Assembly: GCF_001557115.1 (NCBI RefSeq)
Contig: NZ_LSKQ01000005.1
Coordinates: 1 to 16,101, forward strand
Reading direction: 5' to 3'
Length of the DNA: 16,101 nucleotides
DNA from: Erythrobacter sp. CCH5-A1
GTDB lineage: Bacteria; Pseudomonadota; Alphaproteobacteria; Sphingomonadales; Sphingomonadaceae
The notes below the pieces were generated by a model. That model was not told the origin of the DNA and made no database searches. It worked only from the letters and a program-made list of their open reading frames with translations. The position numbers were made by a program, and so were the translations under genes. Of this stretch, positions 5,552 through 13,826 are shown one piece after another (position 1 is the stretch's first letter; the number at the start of each line of letters is the position of its first letter).

Positions 5552-6619
5552 ATGACCGCATTCTGGGCCGAGCCCGATTTCGACGCGCACGAGAGCGTGA
5601 CGCTGGTCCACGACCGGACGAGCGGGCTAACGGCGATCATTGCGGTGCATTCGACCCATCTCGGCCCCTCGGCGGGCGGCACGCGGTTCTGGCATTACAG
5701 CGATCCCGCGGGCGCGATGCGCGATGCGCTGCGCCTGTCGCGCGGGATGAGCTACAAGAACGCGATGGCGGGCCTGCCGATGGGCGGCGGCAAGGCCGTG
5801 ATCCTCGCCGATGCGAACCGCACCAAGACCCCTGCGATGCTCGCCGCCTTCGGCGATGCGGTGGAAGCGCTGGGTGGGCGCTACGTGACGGCCGAGGACG
5901 TCGGCATTTCCGAGGCCGACATGGTCGCGGTCTCGCAGCGCACGGCGCATGTCTCGGGCCTTCCGGTCGAGGGCGCGGGCAGCGCGGGCGGCGATCCGGG
6001 ACCGTTCACCGCTTACGGCATCTATCTCGGCATCAAGGCAGCCGTGCGGCACAAGCTCGGCAAGGACAGCGTCGCGGGCGTGCATGTGGCGGTGCAGGGC
6101 ACCGGCTCGGTCGGTGGCGGGGTGGCGCGGCTGCTTGCGCGCGATGGCGCGAAGCTGACGCTGGCCGATGTCGACGGGCCCCGTGCCGCCGCGCTCGCCG
6201 CAGAGCTGGGCGGCGTGGCGGTTGCTCCGGATGCGATCATGGCGACCGCATGCGACGTTTTCAGCCCCAACGCACTCGGCGCGATCCTCGACGATGCCGG
6301 GATCGCCGCGCTCGACTGCGCGATCGTCGCGGGCGGCGCGAACAACCAGTTGGCGCGGCCCGAGCACGGGGCGGCACTGGCGGCGCGCGGCATCCTCTAT
6401 GCGCCCGACTATGTCATCAACGCAGGCGGCATCATCTCGGTCGCGACCGAATACCTCGCGCGCAGCGCGGGCCGGGTGGGCGATGTCGCCGAGGTCAATG
6501 CGCTGGTCGCGCAGATCCCCGGGCGGCTCGAATCGATCTGGGCCGAGAGCGAGAGCAGCGGCCTGACCGCCGACCTCGTCGCCGACCGGATGGCACAGAA
6601 GCTGATCGGGCGCGGCTGA
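5552..6619 (+). CDS. Leu/Phe/Val-type (branched-chain) amino-acid dehydrogenase, NAD-dependent
   Basis: A 355-aa member of the Glu/Leu/Phe/Val dehydrogenase family, which reversibly deaminates amino acids to 2-oxo acids. The N-terminal catalytic domain has GPSAGGTRFW (38–47), the substrate lysine Lys69 (MSYKNAMAGLP), the catalytic Lys81 (PMGGGKAVI) and Asp116 (TAEDVGIS). The Rossmann domain has GTGSVG (183–188), with Asp206 at the end of the second strand (LADVD), which favours NAD over NADP. The length matches leucine and phenylalanine dehydrogenases and is shorter than glutamate dehydrogenases. Substrate choice between leucine, valine and phenylalanine cannot be read here. AGGGGAG (5539–5545) is a strong Shine–Dalgarno 6 bases before the ATG. 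It starts 52 bases after the tRNA-His gene, and the ccm cluster begins 99 bases after its stop. Confidence 0.93.
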   Translation: MTAFWAEPDFDAHESVTLVHDRTSGLTAIIAVHSTHLGPSAGGTRFWHYSDPAGAMRDALRLSRGMSYKNAMAGLPMGGGKAVILADANRTKTPAMLAAFGDAVEALGGRYVTAEDVGISEADMVAVSQRTAHVSGLPVEGAGSAGGDPGPFTAYGIYLGIKAAVRHKLGKDSVAGVHVAVQGTGSVGGGVARLLARDGAKLTLADVDGPRAAALAAELGGVAVAPDAIMATACDVFSPNALGAILDDAGIAALDCAIVAGGANNQLARPEHGAALAARGILYAPDYVINAGGIISVATEYLARSAGRVGDVAEVNALVAQIPGRLESIWAESESSGLTADLVADRMAQKLIGRG

Positions 6620-6672
6620 GGCCCTTGGGGCGGGCAGCGGGAACTATTCGTCCGGCCCGCCATTTGCGCTCT

Positions 6673-6709
6673 TGTCGGGAACGGGTGTAAGGCTACAAGC
6701 GCCCCGACA
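6673..6709 (+). promoter_or_regulatory. Inverted repeat in the ccmC 5' region
   Basis: TGTCGGG (6673–6679) pairs with CCCGACA (6703–6709), and TGTA–AGGC–TACA forms a smaller hairpin inside. It ends 9 bases before the ccmC ATG, where no good Shine–Dalgarno is visible. It may be a leader structure that affects ccm translation, or a weak terminator of the upstream gene (there is no T-tract). Confidence 0.35.
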
Positions 6710-6718
6710 GCCAGACCC

Positions 6719-7474
6719 ATGCACATCTACGCGAACCCCACCAGATTTCTCGCCCTTGCGAAGTGGCTGATGCCGCTCCTGTTCTGGAGTGGGCTGGTGC
6801 TGTCGCTGGGTGCAGTGGCATGGGGCCTGTTCGTGGTGCCGCAGGACCGGCTGATGGGCGATACGGTGCGGATCCTGTTCATCCATGTCCCCGCGGCCTG
6901 GCTCGGCATGGGGGGCTGGGCGGGGATCGCGATTTCCTCGGCCATGCTGCTAATCTGGAAGCACCCGCTTGCCGCGATCGCCGCGCGGGCGATTGCGGTG
7001 CCGGGGATGGTGTTCTGCGCGGTGTGCCTCGCCACCGGCTCGATCTGGGGCCGGCCCACATGGGGCACCTGGTGGGAGTGGGACGGGCGGCTGACCAGCA
7101 TGCTGGTGCTGCTGTTCCTCTACGCGGGCTACATCGCGCTCACCGAGGCCGCGAACCGCGAGGGTTCCTCTGACAGGATCGCGGCGATCTTCGGCATGGT
7201 CGGCGCGATCAACGTGCCGATCATCAACCGGAGCGTGGTGTGGTGGAACTCGCTCCACCAGCCGCCGAGCATCACCGCGGGCAAGAGTGCGATTCAGGCG
7301 ACCTTCCTCGTGCCGCTGCTGGTGGCGGTGGCGGGCTTTTCGCTGCTGTTCGGCGCGATCGTGTTGATGCGTATGCGGGCGCTGATCGCCGAACAGCAGG
7401 TCGAGGCGCGCCTGCGCCGCCGCGCGCTCGACGATGACGCCGCGCCTCCCGTCACGCTGGCGGAGCAGGCCTGA
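6719..7474 (+). CDS. ccmC: CcmC, haem-handling membrane protein of cytochrome c maturation
   Basis: A 251-aa inner-membrane protein with about six membrane segments. It loads haem onto CcmE from the periplasmic side. The tryptophan-rich WWD motif WGTWWEWDGRLTS is at 115–127. The two axial histidines are His56 (FIHVPAAW) and His180 (NSLHQPPS), each offset by four from the E. coli residues. A charged cytosolic tail follows the last membrane segment (about 220–251). The start at 6719 gives the usual N-terminus (MHIYANPTRF) although no clear Shine–Dalgarno precedes it. The stop overlaps the ccmD start by one base (TGATG). It is the first gene of the ccm cluster here; ccmA and ccmB are not upstream. 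Confidence 0.97.
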   Translation: MHIYANPTRFLALAKWLMPLLFWSGLVLSLGAVAWGLFVVPQDRLMGDTVRILFIHVPAAWLGMGGWAGIAISSAMLLIWKHPLAAIAARAIAVPGMVFCAVCLATGSIWGRPTWGTWWEWDGRLTSMLVLLFLYAGYIALTEAANREGSSDRIAAIFGMVGAINVPIINRSVVWWNSLHQPPSITAGKSAIQATFLVPLLVAVAGFSLLFGAIVLMRMRALIAEQQVEARLRRRALDDDAAPPVTLAEQA

Positions 7475-7614
7475 TGCGCGAGGCGCTCGACCAATGGGCT
7501 TTCGTCTGGCTCGCATACGGCGTCTCGGCCGTTGCACTCATCGCACTTGTCTTCTGGGCGTGGCGCGCGATGGTGCGCGCCGAGGCCCGCCGTGACGCCG
7601 CCCGGCGACGCTGA
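7474..7614 (+). CDS. ccmD: CcmD, small membrane subunit of the haem-release complex
   Basis: A 46-aa protein with one membrane helix (about residues 11–30, VWLAYGVSAVALIALVFWAW) and an Arg-rich cytosolic C-terminus (RAEARRDAARRR). This size and layout fit CcmD, which helps release holo-CcmE from the CcmABC complex. Its ATG overlaps the ccmC stop, and it ends 9 bases before ccmE, exactly where ccmD lies in other ccm operons. Sequence conservation in CcmD is low, so the call rests mainly on position and shape. Confidence 0.9.
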   Translation: MREALDQWAFVWLAYGVSAVALIALVFWAWRAMVRAEARRDAARRR

Positions 7615-7623
7615 GAGGAAGAG

Positions 7624-8085
7624 ATGAAAGCCAAGCACCAGCGTCTGGTCCTCGTGATCATTGCCCTCCTCGCGATTGTCGGCGCGGGGCTGCTGGCGGC
7701 GTGGTCCCTGCGCAATCAGGCGAACTATTTCTACCTGCCCGAACAGATGGCTTCCGATCCCCCGTCGGTGGGTCAGGCGGTCAGGCTCGGCGGGATGGTG
7801 CAGAAGGGCTCGCTCGTCACCGAGGCGGACGGGGTGACGGTCAACTTCAAGGTCACCGGCAACTCCCCCGAGGCGATCCCGGTCCGCTACAGCGGCATCC
7901 TGCCCGACCTCTTCGTCGAGGGCTCGGGCGTGGTCGCGGAAGGCAGCCTCGGCCCCGACGGGGTGTTCAAGGCGACCAACCTCCTGGCCAAGCACGACGA
8001 GAACTACGTGCCCAAGGAGCTCGAGGGCATGGGCACCGACGAGGCAGCCAAGATGGCCGCCGATACGACGGTGGGGCTGAAGTAG
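7624..8085 (+). CDS. ccmE: CcmE, periplasmic haem chaperone
   Basis: A 153-aa protein with an N-terminal membrane anchor (about 8–27) and a periplasmic OB-fold domain. It carries haem covalently from CcmC to CcmF. The haem attachment residue is His124 in the motif LLAKHDENYVPKE, with the conserved Tyr128 following. FYLPEQM and VRLGGMVQKGS are typical family stretches. The flexible C-terminal tail after residue 131 is normal. GAGAGGAA just before the ATG is a good Shine–Dalgarno. Confidence 0.97.
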   Translation: MKAKHQRLVLVIIALLAIVGAGLLAAWSLRNQANYFYLPEQMASDPPSVGQAVRLGGMVQKGSLVTEADGVTVNFKVTGNSPEAIPVRYSGILPDLFVEGSGVVAEGSLGPDGVFKATNLLAKHDENYVPKELEGMGTDEAAKMAADTTVGLK

Positions 8086-8113
8086 CGCACGTGGCACGGG
8101 TGAGGGCCAAGCG

Positions 8114-10099
8114 ATGATTGCCGAGATCGGTCTTGCCGCCCTGTGGCTCGCCGCCGCCCTGGCCGTGCTCCAGTTGGTCTCGGGCGCCGCATCCTTGCGC
8201 GCCGCGCCGGGCGAGGCCAACCCGCTGGCGATCTACGCGCGCCCCGCCGCGGTGGTGCAGGCCTTTCTAGCGGTGCTCGCCTTCCTGCTGCTGCTGCGCG
8301 CCTTTGCGATCACCGACCTCTCGCTAAAGCTGGTGGCGACCAATTCGCATTCGATGAAGCCCTTCATCTACAAGCTCACCGGCACCTGGGGGAACCACGA
8401 GGGCTCGATGCTGCTGTGGGTGGGCGTGCTGGCGGCCTCCGGGGGCCTGCTGGCCGCCTTCGAGAAGCGCCTGCCCGAGCGCACGATGGGCGCGACCCTC
8501 GCGGTGCAGGGCTTCGTGGCGCTGGGCTTCTACGCCTTCCTGCTCTTGTCCTCCAATCCCTTCGAGCGGCTGCCGGTGCCGGCGATGGAGGGCAACGGCC
8601 TCAACCCGCTGCTGCAGGACATCGGCCTCGCGATCCACCCGCCGACGCTTTACGCGGGCTATGTCGGGCTGTCGGTCGCCTTCAGCCTCGCGATGGGCGC
8701 GCTGCTGACGCGTGAGGTCAACCCTGCCTTTGCCCGCGTGATGCGCCCCTGGGTGCTGGGGGCCTGGGTGCTGCTGACGCTCGGGATCACGGCGGGCTCC
8801 TACTGGGCCTATTACGAGCTTGGCTGGGGCGGCTGGTGGTTCTGGGACCCCGTCGAGAACGCCTCGCTGATGCCGTGGCTCGCGGCCACGGCACTGATGC
8901 ATTCGGTGAGCGTGCTCGCCGCGCGCGATGCCTTGCGCACGTGGACGATCATGCTCGGCGTGCTCGCCTTCTCGATGTCGATGCTCGGCACATTCCTCGT
9001 GCGCTCGGGCGTGCTGACCAGCGTCCATGCCTTCGCGGTCGACCCGGAACGCGGGGCCTTCATCCTTGGCCTGCTCGGCCTCTACATTGGCGGGGCCTTC
9101 ACGATCTTCGCCCTGCGCGCCGGCGCGGTGGCCGAGGGCAAGCGCTTTGCCGTCACCAGCCGCGAAGGCGCGCTGGTGTTCAACAACGTCATGCTCTCGG
9201 CGATCCTCGCGATCGTGCTGCTGGGCACGCTCTACCCGCTGCTGACCGAGGCTTTCGACGTGCGCGTCTCGGTCGGCCCGCCCTATTTCAATCCGGCGGG
9301 CGCGATCTTCGCAGTTCCCATGCTGCTGGTGATGGCGGTCGGGCCGCTGCTGCGCTGGAAGAGCGACAAGCCGGCCCGCATCCAGTTCGAGCTGATGCTG
9401 ATCGCCGCGCTGGTGATCGGCGCCATCGCGCTCGTCAGCTTCTTCGGCCAGTTCCCGTTGCTGCCGCTGCTCGGGCTCGGGCTTGCCGCGGGCCTTGCGG
9501 TCGCGGCCTTTCTGCCCCTGCGCGGACGCAAGCTCGCCCGCGTGCCGGTGGCAACCTGGGGCATGGTCATCGCCCATTTCGGCATCGCGGTGGCGTTGTT
9601 CGGCATGGCCTGCGAGGGGGCCTTCTCGCAGGAGCGCCTTGCCGCAGTCGCCCCCGGCGGGACCGAACGGATTGGCGATTTCGCGGTCACCCTCGAGAGC
9701 GTGACGCCCGTCGCCGGCCCCAACTGGACCGCGATGGAAGCCCGGCTCGCGGTATCGCAGGACGGCGGGGAGCCAGTGATCCTAACGCCGCAAGCCCGCA
9801 GCTTCTGGTCGCCCCCGCAATCGACTTCGGAAAGCGCGCTGCTGACCAAGTGGAACGGCCAGCTTTACGCAGTGATCGGCAATCAGGCCGCAGACGGTCG
9901 CTGGCAGGTGCGCATCTGGTGGAAGCCCTTCGTCACCTTCATCTGGTACGGCGGCCTCCTGATCGGTCTCGGCGGGATCCTTTCCATCGTCGGGCGGATG
10001 CGAGTCGACTTGAGGCGCCGCGCGGCGAGCGCCATGGGCGCGCAGCGCCGCGCCGATGTCGAAGCGCTCGGCGTGCCCGCGCCCCAGCCGGCTGAGTAG
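8114..10099 (+). CDS. ccmF: CcmF, cytochrome c haem lyase subunit
   Basis: A 661-aa multi-spanning membrane protein that takes haem from CcmE and attaches it to the CXXCH motif of apocytochromes c, together with CcmH and CcmI. The WWD motif WGGWWFWDPVEN is at 238–249. His175 (AIHPPTLY), His263 (LMHSVSV) and His305 (TSVHAF) correspond to E. coli His173, His261 and His303, and His488 (VIAHFGIA) to His491. A periplasmic domain lies between about 500 and 615, and a last helix follows. The length matches the family. The ATG is 28 bases after ccmE with only a weak Shine–Dalgarno. It is followed by ccmG after 3 bases. Confidence 0.98.
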   Translation: MIAEIGLAALWLAAALAVLQLVSGAASLRAAPGEANPLAIYARPAAVVQAFLAVLAFLLLLRAFAITDLSLKLVATNSHSMKPFIYKLTGTWGNHEGSMLLWVGVLAASGGLLAAFEKRLPERTMGATLAVQGFVALGFYAFLLLSSNPFERLPVPAMEGNGLNPLLQDIGLAIHPPTLYAGYVGLSVAFSLAMGALLTREVNPAFARVMRPWVLGAWVLLTLGITAGSYWAYYELGWGGWWFWDPVENASLMPWLAATALMHSVSVLAARDALRTWTIMLGVLAFSMSMLGTFLVRSGVLTSVHAFAVDPERGAFILGLLGLYIGGAFTIFALRAGAVAEGKRFAVTSREGALVFNNVMLSAILAIVLLGTLYPLLTEAFDVRVSVGPPYFNPAGAIFAVPMLLVMAVGPLLRWKSDKPARIQFELMLIAALVIGAIALVSFFGQFPLLPLLGLGLAAGLAVAAFLPLRGRKLARVPVATWGMVIAHFGIAVALFGMACEGAFSQERLAAVAPGGTERIGDFAVTLESVTPVAGPNWTAMEARLAVSQDGGEPVILTPQARSFWSPPQSTSESALLTKWNGQLYAVIGNQAADGRWQVRIWWKPFVTFIWYGGLLIGLGGILSIVGRMRVDLRRRAASAMGAQRRADVEALGVPAPQPAE

Positions 10100-10102
10100 G
10101 CG

Positions 10103-10627
10103 ATGCGCAAGCTCACCCTCTGGCTGCCGCTCGCGCTGTTCGCCTTCTTCGCGGGGCTGGCTGCCTTCATGCTCACGCAGGAGAAGGACCAGTTCGTCGA
10201 GAGCACGATGATCGGCCAGCCGCTCCCGGCCTTCGCGCTCGAACCGGCCTTCGAGGGCCTGCCCGGCGCGGCCAAGACGGATTTTACCGGCAGGCCCAAG
10301 CTGCTCAACATCTGGGCGAGCTGGTGCCTCCCCTGCATCGCCGAAGCGCCGCAGCTGGAAGCGCTGCACAAGCAGGGCGTCGAGATCATCGGCATCGCCA
10401 TCCGCGACAAGCCCGAGGATGTCGCCAATTTCCTCGGCCGCCACGGCAACCCCTACACCCGCATCGGCAGCGACAGGATCAGCGAAGTGCAGCTGGCGAT
10501 TGGCTCTTCGGGCGTGCCAGAGACCTTCGTGATCGATGGCAAGGGGATCATCCGCTACCAGCACATCGGCGATATCCGCCCCGACGACATCCCCAAGCTG
10601 CTCGCGGAACTGGAGAAGGCGCAATGA
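10103..10627 (+). CDS. ccmG: CcmG/DsbE, membrane-anchored thiol–disulfide oxidoreductase
   Basis: A 174-aa thioredoxin-fold protein with an N-terminal membrane anchor (about 5–24). It keeps apocytochrome c (or CcmH) cysteines reduced in the periplasm. The active site is WCLPC with Cys75 and Cys78, and the cis-proline is Pro139 in SSGVPETFVID. Acidic residues around the active site (for example EAP at 81–83) fit the reductase role. The family-typical GQPLPAFALEP starts at 38. The stop overlaps the ccmH start by four bases (ATGA). Confidence 0.97.
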   Translation: MRKLTLWLPLALFAFFAGLAAFMLTQEKDQFVESTMIGQPLPAFALEPAFEGLPGAAKTDFTGRPKLLNIWASWCLPCIAEAPQLEALHKQGVEIIGIAIRDKPEDVANFLGRHGNPYTRIGSDRISEVQLAIGSSGVPETFVIDGKGIIRYQHIGDIRPDDIPKLLAELEKAQ

Positions 10628-11061
10628 TCCGCTGGCTGTTTGCCCTCGTGCTGGCCGTGTTGGCGCTGCCTCTGGCGGCGCAGGATTCGATGCCGCCCGC
10701 GCCCTATGCCTACAACCAGCTCGCCGATCCGGCGCTGGAAGCCAAGGCCTCGGCGCTGATGCACACGCTGCGCTGCCTCAAGTGCCAGTCGCAGTCGATT
10801 GCCGACAGCGACGCGCCGATGGCGGGCGACATGCGCCATCAGGTGCGCGCGCGCATCCTCGCGGGCGAGAGCCCCGACCAGATCCGCCGCTGGCTGATCG
10901 CGCGCTACGGCGACTACGTCAGCTACGAGCCCGAGGTGAGCAGCACCACCTGGCCGCTGTTCGCCATTCCGGTGCTGGTGATCCTGATCGTGGCGGGCGT
11001 GCTGCTGCGGCGGCTAGGCAAGCGGCGCTCGGACGGCGACGATGCGGGAGCGGCGGTATGA
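10624..11061 (+). CDS. ccmH: CcmH (CcmL type), apocytochrome thioreductase subunit
   Basis: A 145-aa protein with a signal sequence (1–19), a periplasmic three-helix domain and a C-terminal membrane helix (about 103–122). The redox motif LRCLKCQSQSIADS holds Cys51 and Cys54, as in all CcmH/CcmL proteins. It resolves disulfides on apocytochrome c and works with CcmF. It corresponds only to the N-terminal half of the E. coli CcmH fusion; the TPR half is the next gene. Four-base overlaps on both sides (with ccmG and with the TPR gene) indicate translational coupling. Confidence 0.96.
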   Translation: MIRWLFALVLAVLALPLAAQDSMPPAPYAYNQLADPALEAKASALMHTLRCLKCQSQSIADSDAPMAGDMRHQVRARILAGESPDQIRRWLIARYGDYVSYEPEVSSTTWPLFAIPVLVILIVAGVLLRRLGKRRSDGDDAGAAV

Positions 11062-11714
11062 CGGGCGACATGATCGCGGCGTGGCTCGCGGTGGGCGCGC
11101 TGACGCTCGCGGCCTTCGCCTTTGCCGTGCTGGTGATGAAGCTGCCGCGCCATGGCCTGACGCTGTTCGGCGCGGTGCTGGTGTTCGGGCTTGCGGGCTA
11201 TGCCTGGCAGGGCTCGCCCGGCGTCCCGTCCGCGCCCAAGCCGCCGGCCGCGCAGCTGGGCGATCAGGGCGACGAGATGGTCGAAGGCCGCGCCGCGCTG
11301 TTCGACGAAAGCCGCGCCCCCGATTACCTCATCACTTCCGATGCCTTTGCGCGGCAGGGCCGCTTCGGCGAGGCGGCGGGGCTGCTGCAGAAGGGGCTGA
11401 AGGACAATCCGAACGATCTCGAGGGCTGGCTCGCGCTCGGTCTTGCGCTGGTCGGCCATGCCGATGGCTTCGTGACGCCGGCCGCGGTGCAGGCCTTCGC
11501 GCGCGCCGACGCGATCAATCCCAGGCACCCGGGCGCAGCCTATTTCCTCGGCAATGCCTATTTCCGGAGCGGCGAGATCGTGGCGGCGCGCAATGTGTGG
11601 AAGGGCTTGCTCGACCGCTCGCCCCCCGATGCGCCGTGGCGCGAGGATCTGGCGGCAAGGGTTGCCCGGCTCGACGACATGATCGCGCGCGCGCCGATGC
11701 TGCAAGGCCAATAG
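11058..11714 (+). CDS. ccmI: Short CcmI-like TPR protein of cytochrome c maturation
   Basis: A 218-aa protein with two N-terminal membrane helices (about 5–24 and 33–51), a Pro-rich linker and a periplasmic helical domain of TPR type. Lines such as DAFARQGRFGEAAGLLQKGL and GAAYFLGNAYFRSGEIVAAR fit TPR helix pairs. CcmI holds the C-terminal helix of apocytochromes c for haem attachment. The protein is about half as long as the roughly 400-aa CcmI of Rhodobacter, so the far C-terminal apocytochrome-binding domain may be reduced. Its place at the end of the ccm cluster, overlapping ccmH by four bases, supports the role. The exact name is less sure than the pathway. Confidence 0.8.
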   Translation: MTGDMIAAWLAVGALTLAAFAFAVLVMKLPRHGLTLFGAVLVFGLAGYAWQGSPGVPSAPKPPAAQLGDQGDEMVEGRAALFDESRAPDYLITSDAFARQGRFGEAAGLLQKGLKDNPNDLEGWLALGLALVGHADGFVTPAAVQAFARADAINPRHPGAAYFLGNAYFRSGEIVAARNVWKGLLDRSPPDAPWREDLAARVARLDDMIARAPMLQGQ

Positions 11715-11718
11715 GGCC

Positions 11719-11745
11719 TGACACTCTTCGGACCGGGATGTGTCA
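11719..11745. other. Inverted repeat TGACAC–15–GTGTCA after the ccm cluster
   Basis: A perfect 6-bp inverted repeat with a 15-base spacer starts 5 bases after the ccmI-like stop. No T-tract follows. It may be a weak transcript end or a protein-binding site ahead of kup. The rest of the 147-base gap before kup shows only a possible promoter, TTGCGG–16–CTAGGC (11761–11788), which is weak. Confidence 0.3.
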
Positions 11746-11861
11746 AACAGCGGGGCCATATTGCGGCTGCGAACGCGCGGTGCTAGGCGCGCCGCCTTGC
11801 GGGCGTCGAGTCTGACGCGCCGCTTGGGCAGTACCGGGGGGATACGGGAAATCCGGTTTTT

Positions 11862-13826
11862 ATGAGCAGCACCGCAGCCACCTCCGCCGACGACACCGCC
11901 GGTGCCGCATCCGGGGCCGACCACGGCCACAGCCATGGCCATTCCGGCTCCCCCCTCGCGCTGGCGATCGGCGCCATCGGCGTCGTGTTCGGCGACATCG
12001 GGACGAGCCCGCTTTATGCCTTCCGCGAAACCTTCGCCTCGCACCACGGCGCGCCGGGCATCTCTCCGGACGTCGATCACATCCATGGGGTGCTGAGCCT
12101 GGTCTTCTGGTCGATGATGATGGTGGTGACGGTGAAGTATGCCTTCACCATCATGCGCGCCGACAATGGCGGCGAGGGCGGGAGCCTGGCGCTGCTGGCG
12201 CTGATCAAGCGCACTTCGGCGACCAAGACCTGGACCGGCCCGCTGATCCTGCTCGGCGTCTTTGCGACTGCACTGTTCTACGGCGACTCGATGATCACCC
12301 CGGCCATGTCGGTGCTCTCGGCGACCGAGGGGCTCCAGTACATCGTCCCCGGCTTCAAGCCATGGATCGTGCCGACCGCGATCGCGATCCTGTTCGGCCT
12401 GTTCGCGATCCAGTCGCGCGGGACCGACCGGGTGGGCAAGCTGTTCGGCCCCATCATGCTGACCTATTTCGCGATGCTCGCGGTGCTCGGCGTGATGCAT
12501 CTCTCCGCCGATCCCTCGATCATCCTCGCGACGATCAATCCGCTCAACGCGCTCAAGTTCTTCGCGACCGACGGCTTCGTCGCCTTTGTCGCGCTGGGCT
12601 CTGTGGTGCTGGCGGTGACCGGGGCCGAGGCGCTCTATGCCGACATGGGCCACTTCGGCCGCAAGCCCATCAGCATCTCGTGGCTGACCTTCGTCTATCC
12701 CGCGCTGATGCTCAACTACATGGGCCAAGGCGCGCTGATCCTCTCGCAATCCTCGCCCGCCGAGGCCGCGGCGCTGATCAAGGACCCGTTCTTCCTGATG
12801 ATCCCCGACATGGTGCGCGTGCCGGTGATCATCCTCGCGCTGTTCGCCACGATCATCGCCAGCCAGGCGGTCATCTCGGGCGCCTTCAGCCTGACCCAGC
12901 AGGCGATCCAGCTGGGCTTCATCCCGCGCATGGAGATCCGCCACACCAGCGCCGCGGCAGCGGGGCAGATCTACATCCCGGCGATCAACTGGGCGCTGAT
13001 GGTGATGGTGATCCTGCTGGTGCTGTTCTTCCAGTCCTCCAGCAACCTGGCCGCAGCCTACGGCATCGCGGTGACTGGTGCGATGTTCATCGACACGCTG
13101 CTGCTCGCCGCCGTGCTGTTCTCGTTGTGGAAGTGGCCGCTGTGGAAGGGCCTGCCGCTGGTGATCGCCTTCCTGATCGTCGACATCGCCTATTTCGGCG
13201 CGAACCTCATCAAGGTGCCGCAGGGCGGGTGGGTCCCGCTGCTGATCGGCGGGATCATCTTCACCCTGCTCACCACCTGGTCCAAGGGCCGCGAGCTGAT
13301 GCGCGCGAGCATGGCCGAGGGCACGCTGCCGATCGAGATCTTCGCCAAGAGCGCGCACAATTCCTCGACCCGCGTGCCGGGGACGGCGGTGTTCATGGCC
13401 TCGAGCAATTCGGGCGTGCCGAGCGCGCTGCTCCACAACATCAAGCACAACAAGGTGCTGCACGAACGCGTGCTGATCCTCACCGTGCAGGTGCGCGGCA
13501 TGCCCTATGTCGAGGAGGCGAACCGCTACGAGTGCAAAAGCCTCGGCAATGGCTTCTACCGGGTGACGATCTATTGCGGCTTCCTCGAGGAGACCGATGT
13601 GCCCAAGCTGCTGAGCACGCTCGACCTGTGCGATGGCGCTTTCGATATGATGCAGACGAGCTTCTTCCTGTCGCGCCAGACCCTGCTGCCCTCGAGCAAG
13701 CCCGGCATGGCGATCTGGCGCGAGAAGCTGTTCGCGTGGATGCTGAGGAACGCCGCGAGCGCGATGGCCTTCTTCCGCCTGCCGACCAACCGCGTGGTCG
13801 AGCTGGGGAGCCAGGTGGAGATTTAG
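11862..13826 (+). CDS. kup: Kup-family potassium uptake protein
   Basis: A 654-aa K+/H+ symporter of the KUP/HAK/KT family. The family signature [13 protein letters not shown] is at 44–56. About 12 membrane helices span 30–470, with conserved [13 protein letters not shown] (loop 2–3) and [17 protein letters not shown] cytosolic C-terminal domain covers about 480–654 ([24 protein letters not shown]). The length is normal. The N-terminal tail is Ala/Asp-rich and contains DHGHSHGHS with four histidines (21–27), an addition compared with E. coli. The ATG follows a T5 run with no well-spaced Shine–Dalgarno, and a small hairpin (11833–11857) precedes it. Its TAG stop overlaps the stop of the convergent gene. 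Confidence 0.97.
   Translation: MSSTAATSADDTAGAASGADHGHSHGHSGSPLALAIGAIGVVFGDIGTSPLYAFRETFASHHGAPGISPDVDHIHGVLSLVFWSMMMVVTVKYAFTIMRADNGGEGGSLALLALIKRTSATKTWTGPLILLGVFATALFYGDSMITPAMSVLSATEGLQYIVPGFKPWIVPTAIAILFGLFAIQSRGTDRVGKLFGPIMLTYFAMLAVLGVMHLSADPSIILATINPLNALKFFATDGFVAFVALGSVVLAVTGAEALYADMGHFGRKPISISWLTFVYPALMLNYMGQGALILSQSSPAEAAALIKDPFFLMIPDMVRVPVIILALFATIIASQAVISGAFSLTQQAIQLGFIPRMEIRHTSAAAAGQIYIPAINWALMVMVILLVLFFQSSSNLAAAYGIAVTGAMFIDTLLLAAVLFSLWKWPLWKGLPLVIAFLIVDIAYFGANLIKVPQGGWVPLLIGGIIFTLLTTWSKGRELMRASMAEGTLPIEIFAKSAHNSSTRVPGTAVFMASSNSGVPSALLHNIKHNKVLHERVLILTVQVRGMPYVEEANRYECKSLGNGFYRVTIYCGFLEETDVPKLLSTLDLCDGAFDMMQTSFFLSRQTLLPSSKPGMAIWREKLFAWMLRNAASAMAFFRLPTNRVVELGSQVEI

Noticed and set aside
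5357..5611. 84-codon frame on the - strand with GLEPTTSGTTNRRSNQLSYDR-like peptide
   Set aside because: It is the translation of the complement of the tRNA-His gene, a well-known false protein in databases.
8324..9577. Open frame of 417 codons on the - strand opposite ccmF
   Set aside because: Same low-complexity His/Gln/Arg/Glu composition, antisense to conserved CcmF, no start signal.
10923..13463. Very long open frame on the - strand (846 codons) opposite ccmH, the ccmI-like gene and kup
   Set aside because: It lies wholly opposite genes with clear family motifs, its product is dominated by Arg, His, Gln, Glu and Asp, and it resembles no protein. Such antisense frames are usual in GC-rich DNA.
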